Shown piece after piece: positions 19,017 through 28,291 of a DNA stretch of 58,173 bases. This DNA comes from Pseudomonadota bacterium. Its GTDB lineage: Bacteria > Pseudomonadota > Gammaproteobacteria > Xanthomonadales > Xanthomonadaceae. Under the pieces are notes generated by a model, which saw only the letters and a program-made list of their open reading frames with translations, was not told where the DNA came from and searched no databases. Both the position numbers and the translations under genes were made by a program. Numbering within the stretch: the first letter of the stretch is position 1; each line of letters starts with the position of its first letter. The stretch is taken from contig CAUJIN010000054.1 in NCBI GenBank assembly GCA_963205495.1, positions 1 to 58,173 of the forward strand. The letters are read 5' to 3'.

Positions 19017-20039
19017 ATGACGCAGAACGCCTCGCCCCTTCGCCACTTCCTCAACACCCAGGACTGGTCGCGCGCCGACCTCGACGCGCTGCTGGACGAG
19101 GCCGCGCGCTTCAAGCGCGAGAAGCTCGGCGATGCGCTCAAGGGAAAATCCATCGCCCTGGTGTTCTTCAATCCCTCGATGCGCACCCGCACCAGCTTCG
19201 AGCTGGGCGCCTTCCAGCTCGGCGGCCACGCCATCGTGTTGCAGCCGGGCAAGGACGCCTGGCCGATCGAGTTCGACCTCGGCACGGTGATGGACGGCGA
19301 TACCGAGGAGCACATCAAGGAAGTGGCGCAGGTGCTGGGCCGCTATGTGGACCTGATCGGCGTGCGTGCCTTCCCGAAGTTCATCGACTGGGCGTATGAC
19401 CGCGAGGACGTGGTGCTCAAAAGCTTCGCCAAGTACTCGCCGGTGCCGGTGATCAACATGGAAACGATCACCCACCCCTGCCAGGAGCTGGCGCATGCGC
19501 TGGCGCTGCGCGAGCACTTCGGCACCGGCGATCTTCGCGGCAAGAAGTACGTGCTGACCTGGACCTGGCACCCCAAGCCGCTCAACACTGCCGTGGCCAA
19601 CTCGGCGCTGACGATTGCCACCCGCCTCGGGATGGACGTGACCCTGCTGTGTCCGACCGAGCAGTATGTGCTGGACGAGCGTTACATGGGCTGGGCGCGC
19701 GACAACGTGGTCGAGAACGGCGGCTCGCTCACCGTCAGCCACGATATCGAGAGCGCCTACACCGGTGCCGATGTCGTCTATGCCAAGAGTTGGGGCGCGC
19801 TGCCGTTCTTCGGCAACTGGGGCCCGGAAAAGCCCATCCGCGATCAGTACCAGCACTTCATCGTGGACGAGGCCAAGATGGCCCTGACCAACAACGGCGT
19901 GTTCTCCCACTGCCTGCCGCTGCGCCGCAACGTGAAAGCCACCGATGCGGTGATGGATTCCCCGCGCTGCATCGCCATCAATGAAGCCGAAAATCGCCTG
20001 CACGTGCAGAAGGCGATCATGGCCGCGCTGGTCGGGTAG
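19017..20039 (+). CDS. argF': N-acetylornithine carbamoyltransferase
   Basis: Transfers the carbamoyl group to N-acetylornithine, giving N-acetylcitrulline, as known from Xanthomonas. The 340-residue product matches the Xanthomonas enzyme in length. The carbamoyl-phosphate motif is FFNPSMRTRTSFELG (SMRTR in place of the STRTR of ornithine transcarbamylases). It is followed by FPKFIDW, ETITHPCQELAHAL, WTWHPKPLN and the C-terminal HCLPLRRN. The neighbouring argE' supports this over an ornithine or succinylornithine enzyme. The ribosome site is weak (CCGGACGA), and the gene is probably controlled by the upstream terminator. Confidence 0.93.
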   Translation: MTQNASPLRHFLNTQDWSRADLDALLDEAARFKREKLGDALKGKSIALVFFNPSMRTRTSFELGAFQLGGHAIVLQPGKDAWPIEFDLGTVMDGDTEEHIKEVAQVLGRYVDLIGVRAFPKFIDWAYDREDVVLKSFAKYSPVPVINMETITHPCQELAHALALREHFGTGDLRGKKYVLTWTWHPKPLNTAVANSALTIATRLGMDVTLLCPTEQYVLDERYMGWARDNVVENGGSLTVSHDIESAYTGADVVYAKSWGALPFFGNWGPEKPIRDQYQHFIVDEAKMALTNNGVFSHCLPLRRNVKATDAVMDSPRCIAINEAENRLHVQKAIMAALVG

Positions 20040-20107
20040 GGCGGGTTGCAACCCGCCGATCCACCCATTCGCATCGATTCCCAGCACAACGGCGGGTCAA
20101 GACCCGC
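20040..20107. repeat. Pair of palindromic intergenic repeats between argF' and argG
   Basis: GGCGGGTTGCAACCCGCC (20040-20057) is a perfect 18-bp palindrome starting at the base after the argF' stop. A related element, GCGGGTC-AA-GACCCGC, lies at 20092-20107 followed by ACTACG, the reverse of the TAGG context of the first. The two face each other and could also pair as a larger hairpin. The pattern resembles dispersed REP-like elements common in Xanthomonadales. Confidence 0.7.
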
Positions 20108-20123
20108 ACTACGAGAGCCTGAA

Positions 20124-21326
20124 ATGACCGCTTCCGATTCCAAAGACATCGTCCTCGCCTTCTCCGGCGGCCTCGACACCAGCTTCTGCGTCCCCTATCT
20201 GAAGGAGCAGGGCTGGAACGTGCACACCGTGTTTGCCGATACCGGCGGCGTCAGTGCCGAGGAACGCGCCACCCTCGAGGCGCGCGCGGCCGAACTGGGC
20301 GTGGCATCGCACCTCACCATCGACGGCGGCGCGGCGCTGTGGAAGGACTTCGTCAAGCCCTTCGTCTGGGCCGGCGAGGGCTACCAGGGCCAGTACCCGC
20401 TGCTGGTGTCCGACCGCTATCTGATCGTCGATGCCTCGCTGGCGCGTGCCGCCGAACTGCGCACCAATGCGATTGCACACGGTTGCACCGGCATGGGCAA
20501 CGACCAGGTGCGCTTCGATCTGGCGGTGAAGTCGCAGGGAAACTACCGCATCGTGGCTCCCATTCGTGAAATCCAGAAAGAACACACCCAGACCCGCGCC
20601 TACGAACAGGCCTATCTGGAAACGCGCGGCTTCGGCGTGCGCGCCAAGCAGCAGCAGTACACCATCAACGAGAACCTCCTTGGCGTGACCCTTTCCGGTG
20701 GCGAGATCGACCGCTGGGAAGCACCGGGCGAGGGCGCGCGCGGCTGGTGCGCGCCGCGCGAGGAGTGGCCGGACGAGCCGCTGGAAGTGCGCGTCGGTTT
20801 CGTGCGCGGCGAGGCGGTGTCGCTGGACGGCGAAACCCTGCCGGGCGCGGAAATCCTCGCGCGCCTCAACGCGCAGTTCGCCCGCTACGGCGTCGGGCGC
20901 GGCATGTACACCGGCGACACCACCATCGGCCTCAAGGGCCGCATCGTGTACGAGGCGCCGGGCATCGTCGCCCTGCTCGTCGCCCACCGCGCGCTGGAAG
21001 AAGCCGTGCTGACCAAGCAGCAGAACCGCTTCAAGCCCGAGATCGCGCGCAAGTGGGTGGAACTGGTGTACGAGGGCTTCTTCCACGATCCGCTCAAGAC
21101 CAATCTGGAAGCCTTCCTCGCCTCCTCGCAGGCGCAGGTCAGCGGCGAAGTCGTGCTGCGCACCCGGGGCGCGCGCGTGGATGCGGTGGCGGTGCGCTCG
21201 CCGCACCTGCTGCACGCCAAGGGCGCGACCTACGCCCAGAGCGCCGACTGGGGCGTGGAGGAGGCCGAAGGCTTCATCAAGCTGTTCGGCATGAGCTCCA
21301 CGCTCTGGGCAGAGGTCAATCGGTGA
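20124..21326 (+). CDS. argG: Argininosuccinate synthase
   Basis: Condenses citrulline and aspartate with ATP, the penultimate step of arginine synthesis. The 400-residue product shows the ATP pyrophosphatase loop [10 protein letters not shown], then [21 protein letters not shown] and the citrulline/aspartate-binding region. It follows argF' after the repeat pair, and the deacetylase lies next, so free citrulline is made and consumed within the cluster. Confidence 0.95.
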   Translation: MTASDSKDIVLAFSGGLDTSFCVPYLKEQGWNVHTVFADTGGVSAEERATLEARAAELGVASHLTIDGGAALWKDFVKPFVWAGEGYQGQYPLLVSDRYLIVDASLARAAELRTNAIAHGCTGMGNDQVRFDLAVKSQGNYRIVAPIREIQKEHTQTRAYEQAYLETRGFGVRAKQQQYTINENLLGVTLSGGEIDRWEAPGEGARGWCAPREEWPDEPLEVRVGFVRGEAVSLDGETLPGAEILARLNAQFARYGVGRGMYTGDTTIGLKGRIVYEAPGIVALLVAHRALEEAVLTKQQNRFKPEIARKWVELVYEGFFHDPLKTNLEAFLASSQAQVSGEVVLRTRGARVDAVAVRSPHLLHAKGATYAQSADWGVEEAEGFIKLFGMSSTLWAEVNR

Positions 21327-21418
21327 GCGGGAATGGGGAATCGGGAATGGTTGAGAGCACGCCCCGCGTGGGCGAAGCGACGAGCAGAAACCAACCGGGC
21401 ACGAACTATCCACGAAGC

Positions 21419-21446
21419 CGTCATTCCGGCAAAGGCCGGGACGACG
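21419..21446. repeat. Imperfect palindromic repeat before argE'
   Basis: CGTCATTCCGGC-AAAG-GCCGGGACGACG pairs over most of its length with two weak positions. The preceding stretch also contains the motif GGGAATGGGGAATCGGGAAT (21331-21350). Both resemble dispersed intergenic repeats of Xanthomonadales. Confidence 0.55.
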
Positions 21447-21458
21447 CCAGGGAAATAC

Positions 21459-22568
21459 ATGCGAAATACGCACATGACCACTCTGCTTGAAAGCACGCTT
21501 CAACACCTGGAAGCCCTGGTGTCCTTCGACACCCGCAATCCGCCGCGCGCGATCAGCGCACGAGGCGGGATTTTCGATTACCTGCGCGAACACCTGCCAG
21601 GTTTCACCGTCGAGGTCATCGACCACGGTGCCGGCGCGGTGAGCCTGTACGCGGTGCGCGGCGCGCCGAGGTTCCTGTTGAACGTGCACCTGGACACCGT
21701 GCCCGATTCGCCGGCCTGGAGCGCCGACCCGCACGTGATGCGGCGGCTCGACGACCGCGTGGTCGGGCTCGGGGTCTGCGACATCAAGGGCGCGGCGGCG
21801 GCGCTGCTGGCCGCGGCCAACGCCTGCAAGGGCGATGCGGCCTTCCTTTTTTCCACGGACGAGGAAGCCAACGACCCGCGCTGCATCGATGCTTTCCTCG
21901 CGCGGAAGATTTCGTATGAAGCCGTGCTGGTGGCCGAACCCACCCGCGCCCGCGCCGTGCTCGCGCACCGCGGCATCAGCGCGGTGTCGATGCGCTTTGC
22001 CGGCCGCGCCGGCCACGCCTCGGCGCGGCTTGCGCCCAGCGACAGCGCGCTGCACCAGGCGGTGGAGTGGGGCCATCGCGCGCTGGCGCTGGTGGCGCAG
22101 ATGGAGGACGAATCCTTCGGCGAACTCTCGGGCCTGCGCTTCAACATCGGCCGCATCGAAGGCGGCATCAAGGCCAACGTGATCGCGCCGCAGGCCGACC
22201 TGCGCTTCGGCTTCCGCCCGCTGCCCTCGATGGGCATGGACGATCTTCTCGCCCGATTCCGCGCGCTGGCGGAACCCGCGCCTGCGCTGTTCGACGAAAC
22301 CTTCCGCGGTCCGAGCCTGCCTTCGGGCGATCCGGCGCAGGCCGAGGCGCGGCGCCAGAACGCCGAAGCCCTCGCGCACCGGCTGGGCCTGGAAATCGGC
22401 GAAGCCGTCGATTTCTGGACCGAGGCCTCGCTCTTTTCCGCCGCCGGTTACACCGCCCTGGTGTATGGCCCGGGCGACATCGCACAGGCCCACGCCGCCG
22501 ACGAATGGGTCGCGCTGGACCAGCTCCAGCGCTACGCCGATTCCATCCTCCGCATTCTTGGAAACTGA
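21459..22568 (+). CDS. argE': Acetylcitrulline deacetylase (ArgE-type M20 metallohydrolase)
   Basis: Removes acetate from N-acetylcitrulline to give citrulline; an M20 family, dinuclear-metal enzyme of 369 residues. Metal-ligand and catalytic motifs: LLNVHLDTVPDS, GLGVCDIKGAAAA, STDEEAND, LVAEPTRARA. The dimerisation domain has AGHASARLAPSDSA and the end has FWTEASLFSAAGY. ATG 21459 has a GGGA ribosome site and was preferred; ATG 21474 (MTTLLEST) gives a length closer to the Xanthomonas protein. Assignment to citrulline rather than ornithine rests on the neighbouring argF'. Confidence 0.9.
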   Translation: MRNTHMTTLLESTLQHLEALVSFDTRNPPRAISARGGIFDYLREHLPGFTVEVIDHGAGAVSLYAVRGAPRFLLNVHLDTVPDSPAWSADPHVMRRLDDRVVGLGVCDIKGAAAALLAAANACKGDAAFLFSTDEEANDPRCIDAFLARKISYEAVLVAEPTRARAVLAHRGISAVSMRFAGRAGHASARLAPSDSALHQAVEWGHRALALVAQMEDESFGELSGLRFNIGRIEGGIKANVIAPQADLRFGFRPLPSMGMDDLLARFRALAEPAPALFDETFRGPSLPSGDPAQAEARRQNAEALAHRLGLEIGEAVDFWTEASLFSAAGYTALVYGPGDIAQAHAADEWVALDQLQRYADSILRILGN

Positions 22569-22574
22569 TCCGCC

Positions 22575-23921
22575 GTGACCCCGACCCTCAGCCCGGACGC
22601 CGTGCACGACCCGCAGACCCGCCAGACCATCGTGCGGCTGCTCTCCAGCATGGCCAGCCCCAAGGAAATCAGCCAGTACCTCAAGCGCTTCTCGCAGCTC
22701 GACGCCGCGCGCTTCGCGGTGGTGAAGGTGGGCGGAGCGGTGCTGCGCGACGACCTCGACGCGCTGGTGTCCTCGCTCGCCTTCCTGCAGGACGTGGGCC
22801 TGACCCCCATCGTCATCCACGGCGCCGGCCCGCAGCTCGACGCCGAGCTGTCCGCCGCGGGCATCGAGAAGAAGACCATCGACGGTCTGCGGGTGACGTC
22901 GCCCGAGGCGCTGGCGATCGTGCGCCGCGTCTTCCACGCCCAGAACCTCAGGCTTGTCGAGGCCCTGCAGCGCGCCGACGCGCGCGCCACCAGCATCGTC
23001 TCGGGCGTGTTCGAGGCCGAGTACCTGGATCGAGAGCGTTACGGGCTGGTGGGCGAGGTGAAGCGCGTGGAGCTGGCGCCGATCGAAGCCAGCCTGCAGT
23101 CCGGTTCGATCCCGGTGATCGCTTCCCTGGGCGAAACCGCGGGTGGGCAAATCCTCAACATCAACGCCGACTTTGCCGCCAACGCGCTGGTGCGGGAACT
23201 TCAGCCCTACAAGATCGTGTTCCTCACCGGCACCGGCGGCTTGCTCGATGAAAAGGGCCAGGTGATCGATTCGATCAACCTGTCCACCCAGTACGACCAG
23301 CTCATGCGCGAGTCGTGGATCGAGGGCGGGATGCGGGTGAAGATCCAGCAGATCAAGGACCTGCTCGACGGTCTGCCGCAGGCTTCCTCGGTCTCCATCA
23401 CCCAGCCGGCGGAGCTGGCCAAGGAGCTGTTCACCCACAAGGGTTCGGGCACCCTGGTGCGCCGCGGCGAACGCGTGCTGAAGGCTGGCCGCTGGGAGGA
23501 ACTCGACCTTGCGCGCCTGCGCGGGCTGATCGAATCGGCCTTCGGGCGCCGGCTGTTGCTCGACTACTTCGAGCGCACCGCGCTGCACCGCGCCTACGTC
23601 AGCGAGAACTACCGCGCCGCGGTGATCCTGACGCACGAGCCGGAAGGTGCCTACCTCGACAAGTTCGCCGTGCTCGACGAGGCCCAGGGCGAGGGCCTCG
23701 GGCGCGCGGTGTGGCAGGTGATGCGCGAGGAAAACCCGGAGCTTTTCTGGCGCTCGCGCCACGGCAACTCCGTCAACCCGTTCTACTACGCCGAGTCCGA
23801 CGGCTGCATCAAGCGCGAGAAGTGGAAGGTGTTCTGGTACGGCGCGGCCGATTTCCATCGGATCGAACGCTACGTCACCGCATGCGCGGACCGCCCGGCC
23901 ACCCTGGAGGAACCGGCATGA
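22575..23921 (+). CDS. argB: Bifunctional N-acetylglutamate kinase/synthase
   Basis: Performs the first two steps of arginine synthesis. The N-terminal amino acid kinase domain (about residues 45-285) has [36 protein letters not shown] and [12 protein letters not shown]. The C-terminal acetyltransferase domain (about 300-440) has [28 protein letters not shown] and [15 protein letters not shown]. This kinase-first fusion is the Xanthomonas/animal-like NAGS-K type and explains why no separate argA is present. It starts with GTG 6 bp after the argE' stop; ATG 22650 is less likely. The stop overlaps argC (ATGA). Confidence 0.93.
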   Translation: MTPTLSPDAVHDPQTRQTIVRLLSSMASPKEISQYLKRFSQLDAARFAVVKVGGAVLRDDLDALVSSLAFLQDVGLTPIVIHGAGPQLDAELSAAGIEKKTIDGLRVTSPEALAIVRRVFHAQNLRLVEALQRADARATSIVSGVFEAEYLDRERYGLVGEVKRVELAPIEASLQSGSIPVIASLGETAGGQILNINADFAANALVRELQPYKIVFLTGTGGLLDEKGQVIDSINLSTQYDQLMRESWIEGGMRVKIQQIKDLLDGLPQASSVSITQPAELAKELFTHKGSGTLVRRGERVLKAGRWEELDLARLRGLIESAFGRRLLLDYFERTALHRAYVSENYRAAVILTHEPEGAYLDKFAVLDEAQGEGLGRAVWQVMREENPELFWRSRHGNSVNPFYYAESDGCIKREKWKVFWYGAADFHRIERYVTACADRPATLEEPA

Positions 23922-24886
23922 AGAAAACCGTGGGCCTTATCGGAGCACGCGGTCACACCGGCGCCGAGCTGATCCGTCTGATCGCCGGTCACCCGGGTCT
24001 GGAGCTGGCCTTCGTGTCCTCGCGCGAGCTGGCCGGCGAGCGCGTGACCGATCACAACCCGGGTTTCTCCGGAGAGTTGCGCTACGAGAATCTCGCCCCG
24101 GAAGCCGCTGCTTTGCGCTGCGTGGATGCGGTGATCCTGGCGCTGCCGAATGGCAAGGGCGAGCCTTTCATCGAGGCATTGAACGCCGCCGGGGGAACGC
24201 AGGCGGAGAGTGACAGGCAAAGCCCAGTCATCGTCGACCTCTCCGCCGACCACCGTTTCGATTCCGGCTGGTATTACGGCCTGCCCGAACTCACCCGCCA
24301 GCGCTACGCCGGCCAGCGCCGCATCAGCAATCCGGGCTGCTACGCCACCGCGATGCAGCTGGCGATCGCGCCGCTCGTGGGCGAACTGGCCGGGCCACCG
24401 CAGTGCTTCGGCGTTTCCGGCTACTCGGGCGCGGGCACCACGCCTTCGGACAAGAACGACACGGAAAAGCTGCGCGACAACCTGATGCCCTACGCGCTCA
24501 CCGACCACATCCACGAGCGCGAAGTGAGCGCACAGCTAGGGATGCCGGTGGAATTCATGCCGCACGTCGCCCCGCACTTCCGCGGCATCACCATGACGAT
24601 CAACCTGTGGCTGCGCCAGCCGATGAGCCGCGAGGCGGTGCGCGCGAAGTACCTCGATTTCTACGGCGCCGAGCCGCTGGTGAATATCCAGGACGAGGCG
24701 CCGTGGGTCTCGCGGATCGCCGGGCGCAACGGCGCGGCCATCGGCGGTTTCACCGTCTCTGCGGACCGGCGCCGCGTGGTGGTCGTGGCCACGCTCGACA
24801 ACCTGCTCAAGGGCGCGGCCTCGCAGGCGATGCAGAACCTCAATCGGGCGCTGGGTTTCGACGAAATGACGGGGATCGAGGCATGA
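23918..24886 (+). CDS. argC: N-acetyl-gamma-glutamyl-phosphate reductase
   Basis: NADPH-dependent reduction of acetylglutamyl phosphate to the semialdehyde. The 322-residue product opens with [17 protein letters not shown] (Rossmann GxxGxxG-type loop), has the catalytic Cys in [11 protein letters not shown], the His region HVAPHFRGI, and the closing [17 protein letters not shown]. It overlaps by ATGA at both ends with argB-A and argH, so these three genes form one tightly coupled unit. Confidence 0.95.
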   Translation: MKKTVGLIGARGHTGAELIRLIAGHPGLELAFVSSRELAGERVTDHNPGFSGELRYENLAPEAAALRCVDAVILALPNGKGEPFIEALNAAGGTQAESDRQSPVIVDLSADHRFDSGWYYGLPELTRQRYAGQRRISNPGCYATAMQLAIAPLVGELAGPPQCFGVSGYSGAGTTPSDKNDTEKLRDNLMPYALTDHIHEREVSAQLGMPVEFMPHVAPHFRGITMTINLWLRQPMSREAVRAKYLDFYGAEPLVNIQDEAPWVSRIAGRNGAAIGGFTVSADRRRVVVVATLDNLLKGAASQAMQNLNRALGFDEMTGIEA

Positions 24887-26178
24887 GCACGCTCTTGTGG
24901 CAAAAACCCGGCGTGGCGGTGGACGCGCGGATCCAGCGTTTCCTCGCCGGCGATGACGTGGTCCTCGACCGCGAGTTCTTCCTTCACGACATCGCCGCCA
25001 GCCGCGCGCACGCGGAAGGCCTGCATCGAATCGGCATCCTTTCCGCGCAGGAGCTGGACGGCCTCGTGCGCGAGCTTGGAATGCTTGCCGAGGACTTCCT
25101 CGCCGGGCGCTTCGTGCTCGACGAAAACTACGAGGACGGCCACTCCGCGATCGAGGCGCGCCTGACCGAACGCCTGGGCGACACCGGCCGCAAGATCCAC
25201 ACCGGGCGCAGCCGCAACGACCAGATTCTCGTCGCCACGCGCCTGTGGCTGAAGGAAAAGCTGTCGCATCTGGCCGAACTTTCCCGCGACATCGCGAAGG
25301 TCGCGCTGGATCGTGCGGAGGCGGAAAAGGCGCTCCCGATCCCCGGCTACACCCACATCCAGCGCGCCGTCGTTTCATCGGCAGGAATGTGGTGGGCGGG
25401 CTGGGCGGAAGCCTTCATCGACGATGCCGCGCGCGCCGCCGACACGCTCGCCCTGATCGACTGCAACCCGCTCGGCACCGCCGCAGGCTACGGCGTGAAC
25501 CTGAAGCTCGATCGCGAGCACACCACGCAGGCGCTCGGCTTTGCGCGGATGCAGGTTTCGCCGATCTACGCGCAGCTTTCGCGCGGCAAGTTCGAGCTGG
25601 CCGCGCTGGAAGCCCTCGGCAGCGCCACCCTCGACCTGCGTCGCATCGCCTGGGACCTGTCGCTCTTCACCAGCGCCGAGTTCGGCTTCGTCGCGCTGCC
25701 GGCGCAGTACACCACCGGCTCCTCGATCATGCCCAACAAGCGCAATCCCGACGTGATCGAGCTGATGCGCGCCACCCACGCCAGCGTGGCCGCGGCGCGC
25801 ACCGAGATCGAGCAGTTGCTGTCCTTGCCCTCGGGCTATCACCGCGACCTTCAGGCCAGCAAGGGCGCGATCTTCCACGGCTTCGGCCGCGGTTTGGCGG
25901 CGCTGGAGCTGCTGCCGGCGCTGCTGGGGAACCTGGAGTGGCGCGAGGACCGCCTGCGCGCGGCGATCGACTCGGGCATGTACGCCACCGACGTCGCGGT
26001 GGAGGCTGCGATCGCCGGCGTGCCGTTCCGCGAGGCTTACAAAGCCGCTGCCGCCGAGACCGACACGGCGGGGCAGGGGCGCACGCCCGAGGGCAGTCTC
26101 GCCGCGCGCACCTCGCCCGGCGCCGCCGTGGACCTGCGCCTCGACGAGCTGCGCGAACGGCTGGCGCGCGCCTCCTGA
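24883..26178 (+). CDS. argH: Argininosuccinate lyase
   Basis: Splits argininosuccinate into arginine and fumarate; fumarase/aspartase superfamily. The 431-residue product has [15 protein letters not shown], the HTGRSRNDQ signature with a catalytic His, GYTHIQRA and the flexible loop [12 protein letters not shown] with the catalytic Ser. The start is fixed by the ATGA overlap with argC. After it comes the 114-bp repeat array, then proB. Confidence 0.95.
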   Translation: MSTLLWQKPGVAVDARIQRFLAGDDVVLDREFFLHDIAASRAHAEGLHRIGILSAQELDGLVRELGMLAEDFLAGRFVLDENYEDGHSAIEARLTERLGDTGRKIHTGRSRNDQILVATRLWLKEKLSHLAELSRDIAKVALDRAEAEKALPIPGYTHIQRAVVSSAGMWWAGWAEAFIDDAARAADTLALIDCNPLGTAAGYGVNLKLDREHTTQALGFARMQVSPIYAQLSRGKFELAALEALGSATLDLRRIAWDLSLFTSAEFGFVALPAQYTTGSSIMPNKRNPDVIELMRATHASVAAARTEIEQLLSLPSGYHRDLQASKGAIFHGFGRGLAALELLPALLGNLEWREDRLRAAIDSGMYATDVAVEAAIAGVPFREAYKAAAAETDTAGQGRTPEGSLAARTSPGAAVDLRLDELRERLARAS

Positions 26179-26213
26179 TGCGCTCCGCGCACCGCCACCA
26201 ACGGAACCATTGC

Positions 26214-26474
26214 GCAGGGCAGAACCCGCGCAGCGGTTTCCGCCGTTGCGGCCTCGCCGCGTCCCGGCGGAATCGCCTTCGGCGGTTCCGCCCTGCGGAA
26301 GCGCTTGCCGTGCTTCGAAACTTCCTCGTAGGACGGAACCCGCGCAGCGGATTCCGCCGTTGCGGCCTCGCCGCGTCCCGACGGAATCGCCTTCGGCGGT
26401 TCCGCCCTACGGGAGCGATCGCCGAGCCTCAAGACTCCTCCGTAGGGCGGAACCCGCGCAGCGGTTTCCGCCGT
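26214..26474. repeat. 114-bp tandem repeat of nested palindromes, 2.3 copies
   Basis: Units begin at 26214, 26328 and 26442, exactly 114 bp apart; the third stops at about 26474. Each unit opens with GTAGGGCGGAACC and, about 70 bp later, has its inverse GGTTCCGCCCTAC. Inside are a second pair, GCGGTTTCCGCC and GGCGGAATCGCC. A spacer of about 27 bp separates units and is the most variable part. The array fills nearly the whole 342-bp gap between argH and proB. The structure fits REP/BIME-like elements. Confidence 0.85.
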
Positions 26475-26520
26475 ATTGGCTGACCTTTCACGAATACGCC
26501 ACGTCAAACCGACACACGCC

Positions 26521-27663
26521 ATGACCACCTCTTTGCCCGCCTTCACCCAACAGCCGCTGCCGCCGTGGAAGCGCGCCGTCCTCAAGGTCGGAAGCAGCCT
26601 TTTGGCCGCACCGGGCGGCGGTCTCACGCCGCGCCACGCGCTGGCGCTGGCGCAGTTCGTTTCCAGCAGCCGACAGGCCGGGCGCGAGGTGGTGATCGTT
26701 TCTTCCGGCGCGGTGGCGGCGGGGCGCGCGATCCTTCCGAAAGCCGCCTCCGGCGGCGCGATGGCGGCGCGCCAGGCGCTGGCGGCGCTGGGCCAGGCCC
26801 AGCTCATCGGCCTGTGGCAGCGATTCTTCGAGCGTCCCGTGGCGCAGGTGCTGCTTACCCACGACGATCTGCGCAACCGTCGTCGCTACCTCAACGCGCG
26901 CGCCACCCTGCTGGAGCTGCTGCGGCTCGACACCATCCCGGTGGTCAACGAGAACGACACGGTGTCGGTGGACGAGCTCAAGCTCGGCGACAACGACAAC
27001 CTCGCCGCCTTCGTCGCGGCGCTGGTGGATGCCGATCTCCTGCTGATCGCCAGCGACGTGCCGGGCCTCTACACCTCCAATCCGCGCACCGATCCGACCG
27101 CGCAGCCGGTGGACGAAGTGGCGGAAATCACCGAAGCCGTGCTGGCAATGGCCGGCGGGGCCGGAAGCGCGGTGGGCACGGGCGGCATGGCGACCAAGCT
27201 CCAGGCCGCCGCCAAGGCGGCGAGCGCCGGCATCCAGACCGTGCTGTTCGACGGCACCGACGCCGACGCGCTGCGCGCCATGGCACACGGCGCGATGCGC
27301 GGTACGCGGGTCCACGCGGGCCTCTCGCGCCTGGCCGCGCGCAAGCACTGGCTGCGCCACGCGCCCTCCGTTCCGGGTGCCGTACTGGTCGATGCGGGGG
27401 CGGCGCGTGCGCTGGCGCAGAAGGGCGCTTCGCTCCTGCCCGGCGGCGTGGTGGGCGTGGAAGGCGACTTCGCGCGCGGCGACATCGTGGATATCCGCAT
27501 CGACGAGGACGCAGTCGCCGAACCCCTCGCGCGCGGCATCGTGCAGTATTCCGCCCGCGACATCCGCCGCATCGCGCGCCGCCACAGCCGCGAAATCGCC
27601 GATATTCTCGGATATTGCTACGACGATGCGGTGGTGCACCGGGATGATCTGGCGGTGCGGTAG
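26521..27663 (+). CDS. proB: Glutamate 5-kinase
   Basis: First step of proline synthesis. The 380-residue product has an N-terminal amino acid kinase domain (AVLKVGSSLLA, VSSGAVAAGRAIL, VNENDTVSVDELKLGDNDNLAA, GTGGMATKLQAA) and a C-terminal PUA domain (about residues 285-375, VDAGAARALAQKGASLLPGGV). ATG 26521 was chosen because an in-frame upstream start lies inside the repeat array. proB at the end of the arginine cluster is a known Xanthomonas arrangement; proA does not follow here. Confidence 0.94.
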   Translation: MTTSLPAFTQQPLPPWKRAVLKVGSSLLAAPGGGLTPRHALALAQFVSSSRQAGREVVIVSSGAVAAGRAILPKAASGGAMAARQALAALGQAQLIGLWQRFFERPVAQVLLTHDDLRNRRRYLNARATLLELLRLDTIPVVNENDTVSVDELKLGDNDNLAAFVAALVDADLLLIASDVPGLYTSNPRTDPTAQPVDEVAEITEAVLAMAGGAGSAVGTGGMATKLQAAAKAASAGIQTVLFDGTDADALRAMAHGAMRGTRVHAGLSRLAARKHWLRHAPSVPGAVLVDAGAARALAQKGASLLPGGVVGVEGDFARGDIVDIRIDEDAVAEPLARGIVQYSARDIRRIARRHSREIADILGYCYDDAVVHRDDLAVR

Positions 27664-27713
27664 GGCTTTGCCGTCGGTGGGATGATTGGGTTCGCGGCAG
27701 GGTGTGTGTTTCC

Positions 27714-27785
27714 GTCGGCCGCGCAGGGCCGACCTACATGGCGCGATTCAACGCACGCAAACGACGGGCCGCGCGAGGCGGCCCG
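27714..27785. repeat. Two hairpin-forming repeats between convergent proB and pilE
   Basis: GTCGGCC/GGCCGAC (27714-27720, 27727-27733) is followed by CCTAC, the shape of a dispersed Xanthomonadales repeat. CGGGCCGC/GCGGCCCG (27765-27772, 27778-27785) is an 8-bp stem with loop GCGAG. Neither has a T tract. They may end transcription in both directions or be repeat elements only. Confidence 0.5.
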
Positions 27786-27815
27786 ATGCAGGGATTCGCT
27801 TCGGTGCCGAACGTG

Positions 27816-28223
27816 TTACCAGCACTTGCCGTTGGATTCATCGCCGGACATCGTCTTGTTGCCGCTGTTGGTCATGATGAGATTGCCGCACTTGTCGCCG
27901 ACCTGTGAGGTGGCGGGTGTGGCGGTGAGGGTGTAGGTCTGATTGCTGTTGGCCAAGGCGATGCCGATGGTGTAGTACCCCTTTTCCGATACCGGTGGAG
28001 TGCCCAGACCCAACTGCGCGTCGGTGGCGTAGTTGTTGAGGTTGGTGTAGTAGCGCTCCTGGGCGCTGGCCACGCGCATCATCATTTCCTTGCCGTCGGC
28101 GCGGCGGGTACGGAAAGCGTAGTCGGAATAGCTCGGGTAGGCGATGGCGGCGAGGATGGCGACGATGGCCACCACGATCATCACTTCGATCAGGGTGAAG
28201 CCGCGCTGGATGGTGAGACGCAT
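27816..28223 (-). CDS. pilE: Type IV pilin-like protein PilE
   Basis: A minor pilin of the type IV pilus, 135 residues. A short leader, MRLTIQRG, is cut by PilD before the conserved FTLIEVMIVVAIVAILAAIA helix (Glu5 of the mature form). Then come YPSYSDYAFRTRRADGKEMM and a C-terminal disulfide pair (GDKCGNL to GKCW). GAGGGAA is a good ribosome site. It is the last gene of the minor pilin operon, where PilE commonly follows pilY1. Confidence 0.92.
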   Translation of the reverse strand: MRLTIQRGFTLIEVMIVVAIVAILAAIAYPSYSDYAFRTRRADGKEMMMRVASAQERYYTNLNNYATDAQLGLGTPPVSEKGYYTIGIALANSNQTYTLTATPATSQVGDKCGNLIMTNSGNKTMSGDESNGKCW

Positions 28224-28246
28224 GTGGATTCCCTCTGTTTGATGCC

Positions 28247-28272
28247 CCTTCGGGCGCCGCAGCGCCCGAAGG
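28247..28272 (-). terminator. Perfect 11-bp hairpin between pilY1 and pilE
   Basis: CCTTCGGGCGC and GCGCCCGAAGG pair exactly around a 4-nt loop in the 68-bp gap. There is no T tract on the minus strand. It may be an RNA-processing or stabilising hairpin that sets different pilY1 and pilE levels, or a weak terminator. Confidence 0.5.
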
Positions 28273-28291
28273 ATGGATGTGCTCGATCAGA

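Noticed and set aside
20109..23858. Very long open frame on the minus strand opposite argG-argE'-argB-A (over 1200 codons)
   Set aside because: It is antisense to three clearly recognised arginine genes and its translation is low-complexity (His/Val/Glu/Arg/Gly-rich), a common artefact of high-GC codon bias.
26179..26475. Arg-rich repeated peptide frame across the 114-bp repeats
   Set aside because: 114 is a multiple of three, so a repetitive frame stays open by necessity; there is no ribosome site, and the palindromes explain the sequence.
27664..27815. Small coding frame between proB and pilE
   Set aside because: The gap is filled by two hairpin repeats and no frame has a ribosome site or recognisable product.
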